This document shows, piece by piece, positions 43,011 to 54,393 of a stretch of DNA of 64,000 nt. Source of the DNA: Maylandia zebra. Its lineage: Eukaryota; Chordata; Actinopteri; Cichliformes; Cichlidae. The stretch's first letter is position 1, and the number at the start of each line of letters is the position of its first letter. A program made the position numbers and the translations under genes. The DNA lies in NCBI RefSeq assembly GCF_041146795.1, contig NC_135176.1, forward strand, positions 18,177,786 through 18,241,785, in the 5' to 3' direction. Under the pieces are notes generated by a model. That model had not been told where the DNA came from and did not search any database. It saw only the letters and a program-made list of their open reading frames with translations.

Positions 43011-43999
43011 ACACGCGCGCAAGGCAGCCAGCAGAAGTTAAACCTGTATCACCTGTATCACTAGTCAAGGTGCTGCATTTCCTCTTTAATTATGTGCAGG
43101 CATTGTTTCCACAATAACATTTAGAGCGTTAAACATTAAACACCCCTGTCCTGCTGTACTGTAAACCTCTATGGATTCTTTTGGTTAGACTTTGTCCACA
43201 TGTAAAACCCGTTAAAAAAAAAACACTGAGCGCTTATCAAGCATGAAGTGATGACGTTTGTAATGAGACACTGTGGTGCGTGTCCAAATCATGGCTTTTG
43301 TGATGATGCATTTGTGCAAAGATTCGTAAGATAACTTTAAAGGCCTCAGTGTCAATGTAACATCTGCCTATCCTCTCTTGCTGAAGACCTAGTGACCTGG
43401 GAGCAGAGATTGAGAAGTAGGACGCTATCAGAAACCCAATAAGTGCGCTTTTTCAAAGCGTTTGCCAGCGGTTTACAGCGTCGAAATCTCTTAAATGAAG
43501 GTCTTCACTGTAGAATTGGGATGCAGATTTAGCGCATTCATTAACAGAATGGTTATCAGCTTAAATCATCACACTGATTACATTTTAGAACTTGATTGGA
43601 TGTTAGGGAAAAGCCAAGATGATTACAGTGCACTCATATTAAGGACGGAGCAATGATGCAATTTCACTACAGGCCTGAATAATGAAATTCGTCTATCACA
43701 AACATAGTATTAAATCAAAGATATGCTGGCTTTTCTTTGCTTGGCATGTGGTGTTGTTTCTTCAACTAATTAAAAGCTGCTTTATTCTTTGTTTAATCAC
43801 GGGGAAATGCAATATTATTCCATTTAATACCGAGCTAAATAACTCAGTTACTTTTAGACATTGTTGCCTAATCAGCCTTGTGTTTTATTGTTTGCCTTTA
43901 TAGCTTTATGTCAATAAAAGTAAGCTGATGGAAACCAAAGCAGGAAGTTGCCTCTCTCCATGAAGAAACTGTCTTACTGAATGGGATTTATTAGGCATC

Positions 44000-44545
44000 A
44001 CCTGCCTAATATTGTGTTGGTCCCCTTTTTGCTACTAAAACAGCCCTGACCCCCAGAGGCATTGGTTCCAATAGCCCCCTGAAGCTGTGCTGTTGTTTCT
44101 GGTACCAAGCTGTTAACAAGAGATCCTTTAAGTCCTGTAAGTTGTGAGGTGGGGGCTCCAAAGACTTGTTTGTCCAGCACATCCCACCGATGCTAGATTG
44201 GATTTAGATCTGGGGAATTTGGAGGCCAAGTCAATATTCAAACTCATTTAAGTCTGTGCTCCTCAAACCATTCCCAGCAGAACATTACCCAAAGCATCAC
44301 ACTGCCTCCATGTGATTCCTGGTGCCAGGTGTTCACCAGGTAACCAATGTACACCCACCCAACCATCATGTTATGCAGAAGAAAAAAATTCATCAGACCA
44401 GGCCACCTTCTTTTATTGCTCACTTGCCCCCTAATATATCCCGCCCACTAACAGGTGCTATGATGAAGAGATAATCAGTGTTATTCACTCCACCTGTCAG
44501 TGGTCATAACGGTCTGCCTGATCGTTGTAGATATAGTGTTGTATT
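44000..44545 (-). mobile_element. Tc1/mariner-type non-autonomous element
   Basis: Landmarks 'cacctgcctaatattgtgtt' (left) and 'gtcagtggtcataacggtct' 'gcctgatcg' (right) are the ends of a well-known teleost Tc1-like family. The inside includes 'ttggaggccaagtcaa' and 'cattacccaaagcatcacac'. It lacks a readable transposase. Confidence 0.65.
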
Positions 44546-45470
44546 TACGGTAGCTGCTGTTTCATGGTCTATAAGACACACTATTGAGAAAACTCGGCCA
44601 GAAAGAAAGCGTTAAAAATAAATGTGGCACACGTTAAAAGCTGGCTTGTTGTCTTGATGTTGTCTGTACTATTTCAGCGTGTGAAATACTGAATGGAGCC
44701 AGAAGTTTGCAGAACTACTGTAGCCCCCTCCCTCCTGTATCCTCAAACAAACCCATCAGATTATGTTCTTGGCGAGTCAGGCTGTCTTTGTCTGTTTGTT
44801 TTTTTCTTCTTCTTTTAAGCTCTGCAAACACTCAGCGTTGATTAATCTGTTATCCTGTCTCTGTCAAAAAATAAACCCTGCATCAGCACAGCACTCCCAC
44901 CAGCTGACTCACAGAGCAAATAAACAAGTGAACACCTGAAAAACAGCGGCTACTTGCAGACTGAGCTCAGTAAAAATAACACATAATCCTATTATTTGCT
45001 TGTTGTTACATGTGTTTGTTGGATGAAGACTGAATAAAGCAGATGACATGATCCCTTTTTTTGTGTGACATAAGCTACTTTTCTGTTATGTGACCAAAGA
45101 ATCCTCCCTGGACTTGTCTTCCAGCTGCTTTTGTTCTCTGTGGAGGGCCACAGCTCATCTGATCGCTGCTGTTTTGTTCCGTAGCAATTTTATCGCACAG
45201 TGGCCATAACGTTATTCAAGTGATACTGATAACAGCACCTCACCTTTCTACTTTAGTCACCGTGAGAGAGAGCAGAGTGAAACGTGGAAAAACTGGAGAG
45301 GGTGGAGGTTTAGGTGGAGGCTGGTACTGCCTGTGGTTTGCTCTAAAAGCGGTGCGGCCACACCTTGGTGAAACATTGCTGTGCTGGTGTTTCATGATCC
45401 CAGAGGGGACTGACCCACGGGGACTCATGCCAATGTTAGACATTAAAGTGTGTGTGTTTCTGCATATCTA

Positions 45471-45471
45471 C

Positions 45472-45550
<79 letters not shown>

Positions 45551-45563
45551 TGTGTGTGTGTGT
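45471..45563. repeat. Compound microsatellite (CT)n-(TA)n-(TG)n
   Basis: CT units, then about 28 TA units broken by one TG, then TG units. Predicted frames across it are artefacts of the repeat. Confidence 0.95.
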
Positions 45564-48500
45564 ATGAATGTATCTCCAGAAATAGCAGACAGGTAATGAT
45601 AGTTACAGATTGATGAGTCACAATGACAACCCCGTGGGGCCGCACTGTTTATTGTGACAAAAACACTCATTGTAAATAGGATGAATGTATAAACTGGCCA
45701 GACGGTGGTGTCAGAAGAGAGATTTTGTAACATACTTAAACAGTTTGCAAATGACGTGAATTTGTGAAAGTTTTTTGTGCAACAATTTGTGACATTTGTC
45801 CTCAGAGTTGAAATTTTGGGTGTCACATTTGGGGAAAATTGAGACGTCAGATGATCATAAAAATCATCATAACAATAAGTAAAACTTTTGGTTGGTGATG
45901 TACATATGACGTAGATTTAACTCATCAGTATAAATCTCCTCTATCATGAATGTTTAATCTACGTGGTGTTGCATATACTCCCCAGAAAGCTGATTCTGTT
46001 CATTTGACCTAGCGTTTTCAGTCTCAGCTGACAGTATGTTTGTCCACTCTTATAAACAGTACAGTTGCACAACGGCAGAAACGTGCACTATTTCCTAATA
46101 TTGAACCACAAGCTCAGTTTCATGATTGTTAACATTCAGACTGATTGCTGATCAATGGCTACTCTTCAGTTTGTGAGTGGTAGCATTGTAAGTTGGTAAA
46201 AGATGTACCTTTAGGCTCTCTCTTCGGGTCAGCATTGGCTATTTCATTTCCACATAAATGGCCTCCCTTGACTCCCCCCTCAAACAAGTGTGCATCCTCA
46301 GAAAGAGTGTCCCATGGCCTCAGGTGTAACTACACTGTGAAATCCTGTCCTGACCAGACAGCTTTTCTATGTTGAGCCAACCGCTTAGCCAGGTTGTTTG
46401 GTTTTCCCAATGGCACCATTGTGGCATTTAACTGTGTACACTATATCAGTGTCAATGTCAACAGCAAGTTTTACCGGTGTTTACCAGTGACAGTTGCGCC
46501 ACAGTTTATAAAGCTTTTTAATATTGAATGTGAAATGTGTCCTTATGTCTTCTTCTCTCTTGGTCCTGAGCTTTGACATTTTGTCAATGAGAAACAAAGA
46601 GCATGACAGCTAGTTGTATTGTTGTATTGGAAGATCATGTGTGTGCATCTAATGTTACTACACGAGGTTTCTTCTGATTGGATGACTTCCAAATTTGTCC
46701 TGCTTTTCTACACATTTTAACTTGTTCTGATTAGAGCTCGTGTATTATATTTTCATCATATATTAACAGTTTTTGTCCAAATATTCAGAAAACTATATTC
46801 TGCAGTTTTGGTCGGCCAATCTTTGGCGTAGCATGTTTTGGGGTTTTAGAGCCACACAGGTGCAATGTTTTGAAAAAATATGTCTCAGCTGTTCCTATAC
46901 GCCTGACACCTAAGGTACCATCAGTGTATTTTTTGTTTGCTGTCGTTTTTCTTCCCTGGACTGCCTGGAGCATGTTTTAAGGGTTTTGCAGGTTTGGGGA
47001 ATACCGTGCTGGGGTAACCAAGGTAACCATGTTGGCAGTTTGCGTAACAACGATGATGAAACTGAGCTCATGGCTCATTGTTAGGCAGTGGGGCTAGTTT
47101 TGGTCTTTATGCAACTGTTTATAAGGCTGGGAAACATGCAGTCAGTTTAGAGTAAACAAGATACTTGGATAAATGATGAAAAGTTTCCCCCACTAAAAAC
47201 ACAACAGAACCAACCTTCCTTACCCTGGATTATCGAGCATGTACCATGACAACATGCAGCAGCATCAGAGGACATCACATTCTTTCTCACCTATTCACAA
47301 GATTTCACCACAGCAGGTAGCTGTGGCAGTTTTAGATCAGGTGCTCTTCCTTTTACAACCTCTAGGGTATCTGTGCCTCTGGCTGAGCTCAAACCTGTTA
47401 GGCAAACATGCCACTGGCTCTTATTTAACACTGCCTTGTTTTAATTGTCCTAGCCAAAACCTTACTCCGATCCTACTCAGACCAAGGCTGAACTCAGGTC
47501 TAATTCAAATCTTCCAGGACACATGTTAAGTGTCTTCAGGTGAGATACTAAAGTCCAGGTGAAACCAAATGTGTGAATGTGTTTGTTGCCAATCAAGCAC
47601 TGTGAATGTGGCTTCTAGGGTAAAGTGCATTGCGTGATCAGGTTGAATGAAAAACACTGTATGTGGAAATACCTGTCCATTTCCCCCCAAAGGATGGCAG
47701 ATTTACGTCCTCATAGCGTGAGTAATGCAAAACACATCCAACATCAAGGACGTTTTTTTTTTGCTTGATGAGTAAACCTGTTACGCCTAATTCCGGCAGG
47801 CAGTGCCTGACATGCCTACTTTCATGCAGCACTACAGACTTACTGTGTTGAACAAGCTGAACAGGCAGTGAAGAAAGGGAAGAGCACAAAGCCAGCCGAT
47901 GGACTGAACAGTGCCTCTATGGGACGTTTCTTACAAACACAGAGAATAAATGCTGAATAACTCACATTCACAGGTAAACAGAGAGTGTGGAAATAAGGCT
48001 CCACACTCCCTGCAGCAGGTGCACGTCGATACAAAATACAAGTGCCAAGTGTTTATTTTACTCCCCTTCTGTGGTAGACAGATGGCAAAAATGTGCGGTG
48101 ATGACAAATGTTTTCATAGCCATGGAGGGGGGAGGTTTTAACTGTGACGAGCATGTACCGCTTAACTCCAGAGAAACCACCAACTGCACTCGACAGCGAT
48201 TCAAAACAAACAGATAAATGAAGTAACTTGAAATCACAGACACGACTAGATTTAGCCTTCAGCAAAGGTCTGTCAGGGGGATGTCAGGCCAGATGCCTGT
48301 GCTGATTTAACACTAAGTGTGTTAGACAGGTGGACAGATTAGAGGTGTACCCACCTCCGCTTGATCTGCACAACAATAGTTCGCTGTAGATAAGCTCAGG
48401 CTTAGGGTGTCTCCTGGTAAGTCTGAGCCTAATCCAACTCAGGTTTAGACTATGGCTTTTGAGGGGGACCTGATCCTGCATAATAATGGCAGCTCTTTTG

Positions 48501-49570
48501 GGATTGGTGATATTTGTAGCAGAGTTGTCAGTCTGGGAAAAGATTCTCTGGAGATTTTCACACACAAAAAACAACAACAACAAAAATGACAGGGGGATTA
48601 TTTAAAATGAAAGAACTTGTTGAATTCAGTGGCTTTTTGTTCTTATAAAACGCTCCTTGTACTGGCTGGTTGTTGGTTTTGCTCATTATTTGGATAAACA
48701 CATGTTTTTTTGGAAAAAACACACAATTGTTTAGGTTGTTGATCTCTCTCAGTGAGGGACTGATGAGCATGAAAGCATATTAGCAGGAAGGAGATGTTAC
48801 TCCGTGCCCGTGGTAGGGAAATAATTGCTCATACCTCCATTGGGAGAGACAAACTGGATTGTCCTCTCAGTCTGAGGGTGTTACATGTGAGGGTGTGTTG
48901 TGCTGGTAGTTTCCAGAGGAAAAAAAACAAACCCCCCCCCCAATCTTTGAGCCACAGTCTAAGCTCAAAATCTACTTCAGGATCTAAGAATAGCTGATGA
49001 CACACGGCGCATGTTAATATTCTGCGGGAAACATGGAGAGGCAGAGGGCACTGGTAGAGGACTATCCCAGCGCTGCTAGGCTGACAGTCAGCGTTTATAT
49101 ATGGAGCAGTGTTAACCGCTGAGTGCTGCCCTTCAAAGCTGAAATGCGACAACTGTTTTGTAGCGTCACTGGAAGTGGAAAGAGATCTTCTCTGAAAGTG
49201 GATACACTGTGCTGCTTAATCTCTAATCAAGCCCTTTGACCTATGAAGCAACCAAGGATTTGTTTCCTTGTCGTGGCCAAGCATTGTAGTTCCATAAATG
49301 TGTCATTGTATGTGTGTGGCCTGAGTGAGACAGCAGAACAGTCTAGAGCCCGGGCAGAGGCTTACAGAGGTGTACTGTCTTTAAACTGAATGTAACATTT
49401 CTATTTGATCAGCAGACTTTGAATAGAGGAAGTAAAGGACTGCAGAGGTGACCGGGCAGTTTATATTACACAGACCTGCACTGTCAAACAAGCAAAGACA
49501 AGTGCTGAGCAGGGAAACACATGCTGCACAGGCACACTGAGACTCTGAACGCTCGCCAATGCTTGGATTT
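45564..49570. other. Intergenic DNA; no gene seen
   Basis: About 4 kb of mostly unique sequence without recognised exons or complete transposons. Several short open frames have no domain features. Confidence 0.4.
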
Positions 49571-49573
49571 ATT

Positions 49574-49895
49574 TATGGTAAATGGCCTGTATTTGTATAG
49601 CGCTTTACTAGTCTCTAAGGACTCCAAAGCGCTTTACACGTCCAGTCATCCACCCATTCACACACTGGTGATGGCAAGCTACATCGTAGCCACAGCCACC
49701 CTGGGGCGCACTGACAGAGGCGAGGCTGCCGGACACTGGCGCCACCAGGCTCTCTGACCACCACCAGTAGGCAACGGGTGAAGTGTCTTGCCCAAGGACA
49801 CAACAACCAAGACTGTCCAAGCCGGGGCTCGAATCAGCAACCTTCCGATCACAAGACGAACTCCCAACTCTTGAGCCACGATCGCCCGTGGCCAG
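49574..49895. repeat. High-copy teleost dispersed repeat
   Basis: 'ggtaaatggcctgtatttgt', 'agcgctttacacgtccagtc', 'cttgcccaaggacacaacaa' and 'tcttgagccacgatcgccc' form a very common fish repeat of SINE-like size. Open frames on both strands across it are not genes. Confidence 0.75.
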
Positions 49896-50159
49896 ATATA
49901 AGACATTTTGGTTGGAGCACATCTGCAGAAGAAAGTCTTGCATCCAGGCTTGGATACAGAAGGCATAGATCAAATACCATGTGACATTAGGCTTATGTAC
50001 AGCTTTAATATATTGCAAATAACCTCAACCTCTAACCACAATGCAACAATAATAAAATGTCACCCCATGAAAGTCCTACATACAGTGATATAATAACATA
50101 ATCAGTGAACTGATAACTTGTGCAGAATTCACCTGCTTGCTGCTCCTACTGCACATTCA

Positions 50160-50312
50160 CCTAATATACTATAAATATAATGTTCTTTCTCTACCCCCCC
50201 CCATTTTTTTGCACATGTCGAGGAGAGTGTCAGGTTACATTTCACTGTGTGTTATGCTTGTATAACTATGCATCTGACAAATAAAGAACCTTGAACCTTG
50301 AACTTGGCTGCA
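50160..50312 (+). repeat. LINE 3' end with (CCTTGAA)n tail
   Basis: 'ggttacatttcactgtgtgt' and 'atctgacaaataaagaacct' 'tgaaccttgaac' form the 3' end of a fish L2-type LINE, with short tandem units at the tail. Confidence 0.65.
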
Positions 50313-50394
50313 CGCAAGCCAAGTATGTGGACCTTTTACAACCAGATGTTTCTTTTATGGATCATAATGGAAAATATCTGCATTTCAGCTTCAC

Positions 50395-51320
50395 TTAATA
50401 AGCTTGCTAGTACCAGGATGGACAACTTTCCCTTCAGATCACTCTTAATTCTTTGTGGCATAGAATCAAGAAGGTGCTGGACACATCCCTCAGAGATCTT
50501 TGTCCATAGTGACATGATAGCATCTAAGAGCTGCAGTAGAAAAGTCAGCTGCACATCCATGATGTGCATCTCCCGTACATCCCAAAGGTGCTCGACTGGA
50601 TTGAGATCTGGTGTCTTGGGAGGCCATTTGAGTACACTGAACTCATTGTCATGTTCAAGAAACCAGTTTGAGATTATTTGAGCTTTGTGACATGGCCTTT
50701 TAGAACAATACTAGGCTGTGGTGTTTCAGTGATATTCTGCTGGTGCTAAGAAGCCCTAAGTGTGCCAAGAAAATATAGAGCAGGCAACATTCTTCCAATC
50801 TTCTGTTGTGAAATTATTGTGACAGTTTCCTTTTCAGAGTTGACACAGGTGGCACTCGGTGTGGTCTTCTGCTGGTATAGGCCATCCGCTTCAAGGTTCA
50901 ACATGTTGTCCTTTCATAAATGCTTTTCTGCATGTCTTTGATGTAACAAGTGTTTTCTTTTGCGTTACTGTTGGCTTCCTATCAGCTGAAGGCAGTCTGG
51001 CCATTCTCCTATGATCTCTGGCATCAACAAAGCATTTTCACCCAGAGGTGCTGCTCATGGGATATTTTGGCTTTTCTGGCCTGTCTCTGGAAACCCTAGA
51101 GATGGTTGTGTGGGAATATCTGAAATCTGAAATACCAGCATTTGTGGCACTGACAATCACGCCACATTCACAGTCACCTTTCTTCCCCGTTCTCATGCTC
51201 AGTTTGACCTTTAGCAGGCTGTCCTGACCATATCATGATGAGTTGCTGCCATATGATTGGCTGATTAGATACTTGTGTCAGGTATACCTAACGTGTACTT
51301 AATAAGGTGGCTGTGAGTGT
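50395..51320 (-). mobile_element. Degenerate Tc1-like element, antisense (longest copy of its family)
   Basis: Runs from 'aatcaagaaggtgctggaca' through 'atccatgatgtgcatctccc', 'caaaggtgctcgactggatt', 'gtgccaagaaaatatagagc' and 'gctgccatatgattggctga' to the right terminus 'cttaataaggtggctgtgag'. These are reverse-complement landmarks of the family at 13532-14262 and 39050. The transposase is broken. Confidence 0.82.
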
Positions 51321-52795
51321 ACGTGTGCCATGTATCTAACATATATTCAACATTAAAATGACACAGCAATTAGAAGCAGTCGTCTTGAGTTTGCAATCAG
51401 TTCTTCTAACATTTTATCATTTTATATATTGGATAATTATCAAGCAGGTAGAAAATAATTAAGAGATGACTTGGTAATGGCAGTACTATTCAATCGATGC
51501 CCTCCTTTGCTTGGCGAAAATCACACACTGACCGTAATTTGGAAAACAAAGCCAACAAAACCACTTCCACACTTTACTATGCTTGTACAGGCATGCTGAT
51601 GGTTGTGTGTGTGTGTGTGTGTCTGAGTGTGCGTAACTCACTTGCCCTCTTCACTCTCCCTTTATAGTGGGGAGATTAGGTAGTTAATCCAGTAGATCTC
51701 TGAGAAAAAGCCTCTCCTGATGCCACAATGGATTTCATTCACTCCACCAGAGAGATGACAGACCTGCTGCCGATGCATATCTCGACCCCTGACGGAAACA
51801 AGGCCACACAAGTGCGCACACACATGCACATGCACCCACACAAGGCAGAGCACTCCATGAAGGACAGGATATTATATTACATGTATTAGATGTATGCTAT
51901 AAATAACCTGACAGCTATATTGAATTCATATTATAAAGCTGTCATGTTTTTTCACTTCTTAATCAGATTACTTGTTAAGTAGTCCATTTATTGTATACAG
52001 TACTAACGATGTTAAATGTAAAATATACAGTACTGTTTTATTGCTGCTCTTTACTCTTCCCTGTGTACTGAATGTCTGATTTATTGATTAAGGAGGATTA
52101 CAGGAGGATCCTTGTTGCCTTGTCTCATCGTCTAAGTCACAGCTCACTAATGGAAGTGATGTCACACAGTCCTGTCTGCAAGTGCAACTGTACAACTTTG
52201 AATCCCCTACCTTTAACCTTTCCAGAGGGGGCACTTGCAAAGAAGGGTATCAATCAACACGATATATTAATTTCATTTAGTGACAAATGATTAAGAAAGG
52301 CTTTATTAACTGAGATTTTGTAAATAAAGACAAAAGAAGAATAAGATTACAGCAATCTGTGCAAGATTGGATATGCCCTATTAGATTTCCACCTTTGTCC
52401 CTCCTGTGTGTTCTCTGCCCTTCTTGCTGCTGTGGAAGTGTGATTGGTTATTCTTCCACCAAACTGCACTGCGCTGTCTTCCAATCCACGGTCCCACTAC
52501 TTTTATTAAATATGTTCAACACTCCCTTTCCTGATCCACCCTCCAAATCTAGCTACTGACGCCATGTTAAATAAAAAAAAAAAAACGGCGCCGACATCCG
52601 GATATAAGCTAATTCTTACTTCAAAATAAAACAAAAATGAACCCTGAGATATTGGTTGAAAATTTCTGAAGAATTTGTGGTTTTCATAATATATATATTT
52701 TTTATTGCCAATTAGTTCAACCAAAATGTTAACCCTGTAGCAGCCCACTCTTCCATTATTATTGCTCTGTCTATTACTTATAGATAGGTAATAGA
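51321..52795. other. Intergenic DNA; no gene seen
   Basis: Contains a short (TG)n run at about 51604-51622. No coding content recognised. Confidence 0.5.
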
Positions 52796-52797
52796 GC

Positions 52798-52828
<31 letters not shown>

Positions 52829-52856
52829 GTAATAATAGTAATAATAATAATAATAA
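52758..52856. repeat. (AAT)n microsatellite preceded by an imperfect palindrome
   Basis: The (ATA/AAT)n array begins at about 52797. Just before it, 'ttattattgctctgtctatt' and 'gtaatagagcaataataa' form an imperfect inverted repeat with a two-base mismatch. Confidence 0.85.
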
Positions 52857-53015
52857 GGTCTGGGTTCAAATCCACCAGTCCGTGAGGAGGTTGCACATGC
52901 ATGTGGAAAACTGTTTTTTCCCACAGTCCAAAGACATGCATGGGTCAGGTAAATTGGCCACAGGTGAGTGTGACTGTGTCTTTGCGTTGGCCCAGCAATA
53001 GACTGGTCAAAGAAA
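52857..53015. repeat. Dispersed teleost repeat fragment
   Basis: 'ggtctgggttcaaatccacc' 'agtcc' and 'cccacagtccaaagacatgc' 'atg' match part of the widespread repeat also seen at 19400-21010 and 36.7 kb. Confidence 0.6.
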
Positions 53016-53614
53016 TCAGATGAATAGAATAACTACGAATGATAACATGAGGCCACTTGTGCCCTACAAGTAAGATAATTTTTCATTTGGGATTTTCAGG
53101 TCACGGTGCACTGTCACAGCTCATTAAGGATAATGAAATATTTGATGAATGTTTAATAGGCTGTTGTATAGATGTTCTTCAATAAAATAGCTGTGCAGCT
53201 TACATGAGTAGTTTTCCTGAGTAATCAGACAAATTACCAGTGAACAACTAAAACAATAGTATAATATACTATAATAATAGAAAATAGGATTAGTAGTGAT
53301 GGATAGATAAGATACTTTTATTTATTTTTTATTATTGTTCATGAATTAATGTGTTTTATATTTATTAATATTATTACTTACTTTAGTGGGAGGAGACAAC
53401 CACATAATGTTTGAGAATCATAATTTAAGTGGGAAGTTCTATGATATGAAAAAAAAACTGAAATGATAGCTAGATAAATAGATAGATAGACAGATAGAAA
53501 CCCCAGCATGCTAGACTAATGTCATGATTTGTACATTATTTTTTCCCCCAATTTTTTCAAAGAAAAACTTTCACACAAAAAGCCTTTAAGCGGTTACATT
53601 CTTTTATTTTGAAA

Positions 53615-54366
53615 ACCCACACCGGAAGTTCTGAATCGTTGGCTAGCTTTACTCTGACTCGAGGCAGCGGAATGACAGCTGAACGGGTCCTAAAGGTGCA
53701 GCAGTGCAGTCTGAAACGCTAACAGCGGTCATACCCGCATTTTAAAGAGCAGGACCGGCTCATATCACCGTTTCGCCTTTTCACGCCGACCGGCGGACGT
53801 GTCCGAGTTTATCAGAGGACGGCAGACGTTAACCTTGCGGATGTTTTTTTGTTCTTTTTCCACCCCGAGAGAACAAGGTCCGCGTCCGGATGTGCCAGCA
53901 GTATTGGTTTTTTCGCATGTCGCAGGCACCTCTGTTTTTTCTGAATCGGGATATTGTTGATGTTTGAGGGTCAAAGGAGGCCCTCGGGTCGACAGTTTGC
54001 CCCTCTAATCTTAAGTATATTTCCCCAAATCAGTGATTTGTGAGGGAGAGACATTAACGAAATGATTGTGCAATAGAGAGGAAGAGGCATTTTCACACGT
54101 CTCGGCTACCTCAGTGTTGTGACTGTGGGAAAAAAAGAAAGACAGACAGAGATAGAAAGAGCGAGTCGCCGGGAATAAAAAAAAAATAAATTCCTGCTTT
54201 TAAAACACCACAAGGACGCGTTTGTCAGAGCTGCGGGGAGCTTTTTTACAAGTGCGAGAAAAAGGAAGAAAAAAAGAGAAGGAATATTGGCATCTGCCCT
54301 GCGAGGGAGATTGTGAGTGTGTGTATGTGCGTTTGAACACCTCCGAGTACCGGGAGAAGCTTCACG
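53615..54366 (+). promoter_or_regulatory. ubl3: ubl3 promoter and 5' UTR region
   Basis: A CpG-rich block with an ETS-type site accggaagt (53621-53629) precedes a long purine-rich leader. No TATA box and no CCAAT box stand out. The start site is not fixed; the exon may be up to about 750 bases long and runs without a splice acceptor into the coding start at 54367. Confidence 0.55.
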
Positions 54367-54393
54367 ATGACGGGCAGCACCCCAGCAGACATG
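54367..54393 (+). CDS. ubl3: UBL3 first coding exon (partial gene)
   Basis: The exon encodes only MTGSTPADM and ends at a consensus donor (atg|gtaagag). Human UBL3 exon 1 codes for MSSNVPADM, so the length, the PADM end and the phase-0 splice agree. UBL3 (MUB) is a ubiquitin-fold protein lipid-anchored by a C-terminal CAAX-type prenylation signal at the plasma membrane, linked to sorting of proteins into small extracellular vesicles. The ubiquitin-like domain is encoded by exons beyond the right edge; none was found in the remaining 9.6 kb. The link to hmgb1, uspl1 and alox5ap on human 13q12 supports the call. Nine residues are thin evidence by themselves. Confidence 0.83.

Noticed and set aside
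45220-45826. Frames of 115 and 112 residues on opposite strands
   Set aside because: Both run through the TA/TG microsatellite and encode IYIYIY-type repeats.
49608-50018. 136-residue open frame on the minus strand
   Set aside because: It lies mostly in a high-copy dispersed repeat, and equally long frames exist on both strands.
53456-53500. GATA-rich run (tagataaatagatagatag) as a regulatory GATA cluster
   Set aside because: It is a short GATA microsatellite rather than spaced factor sites.
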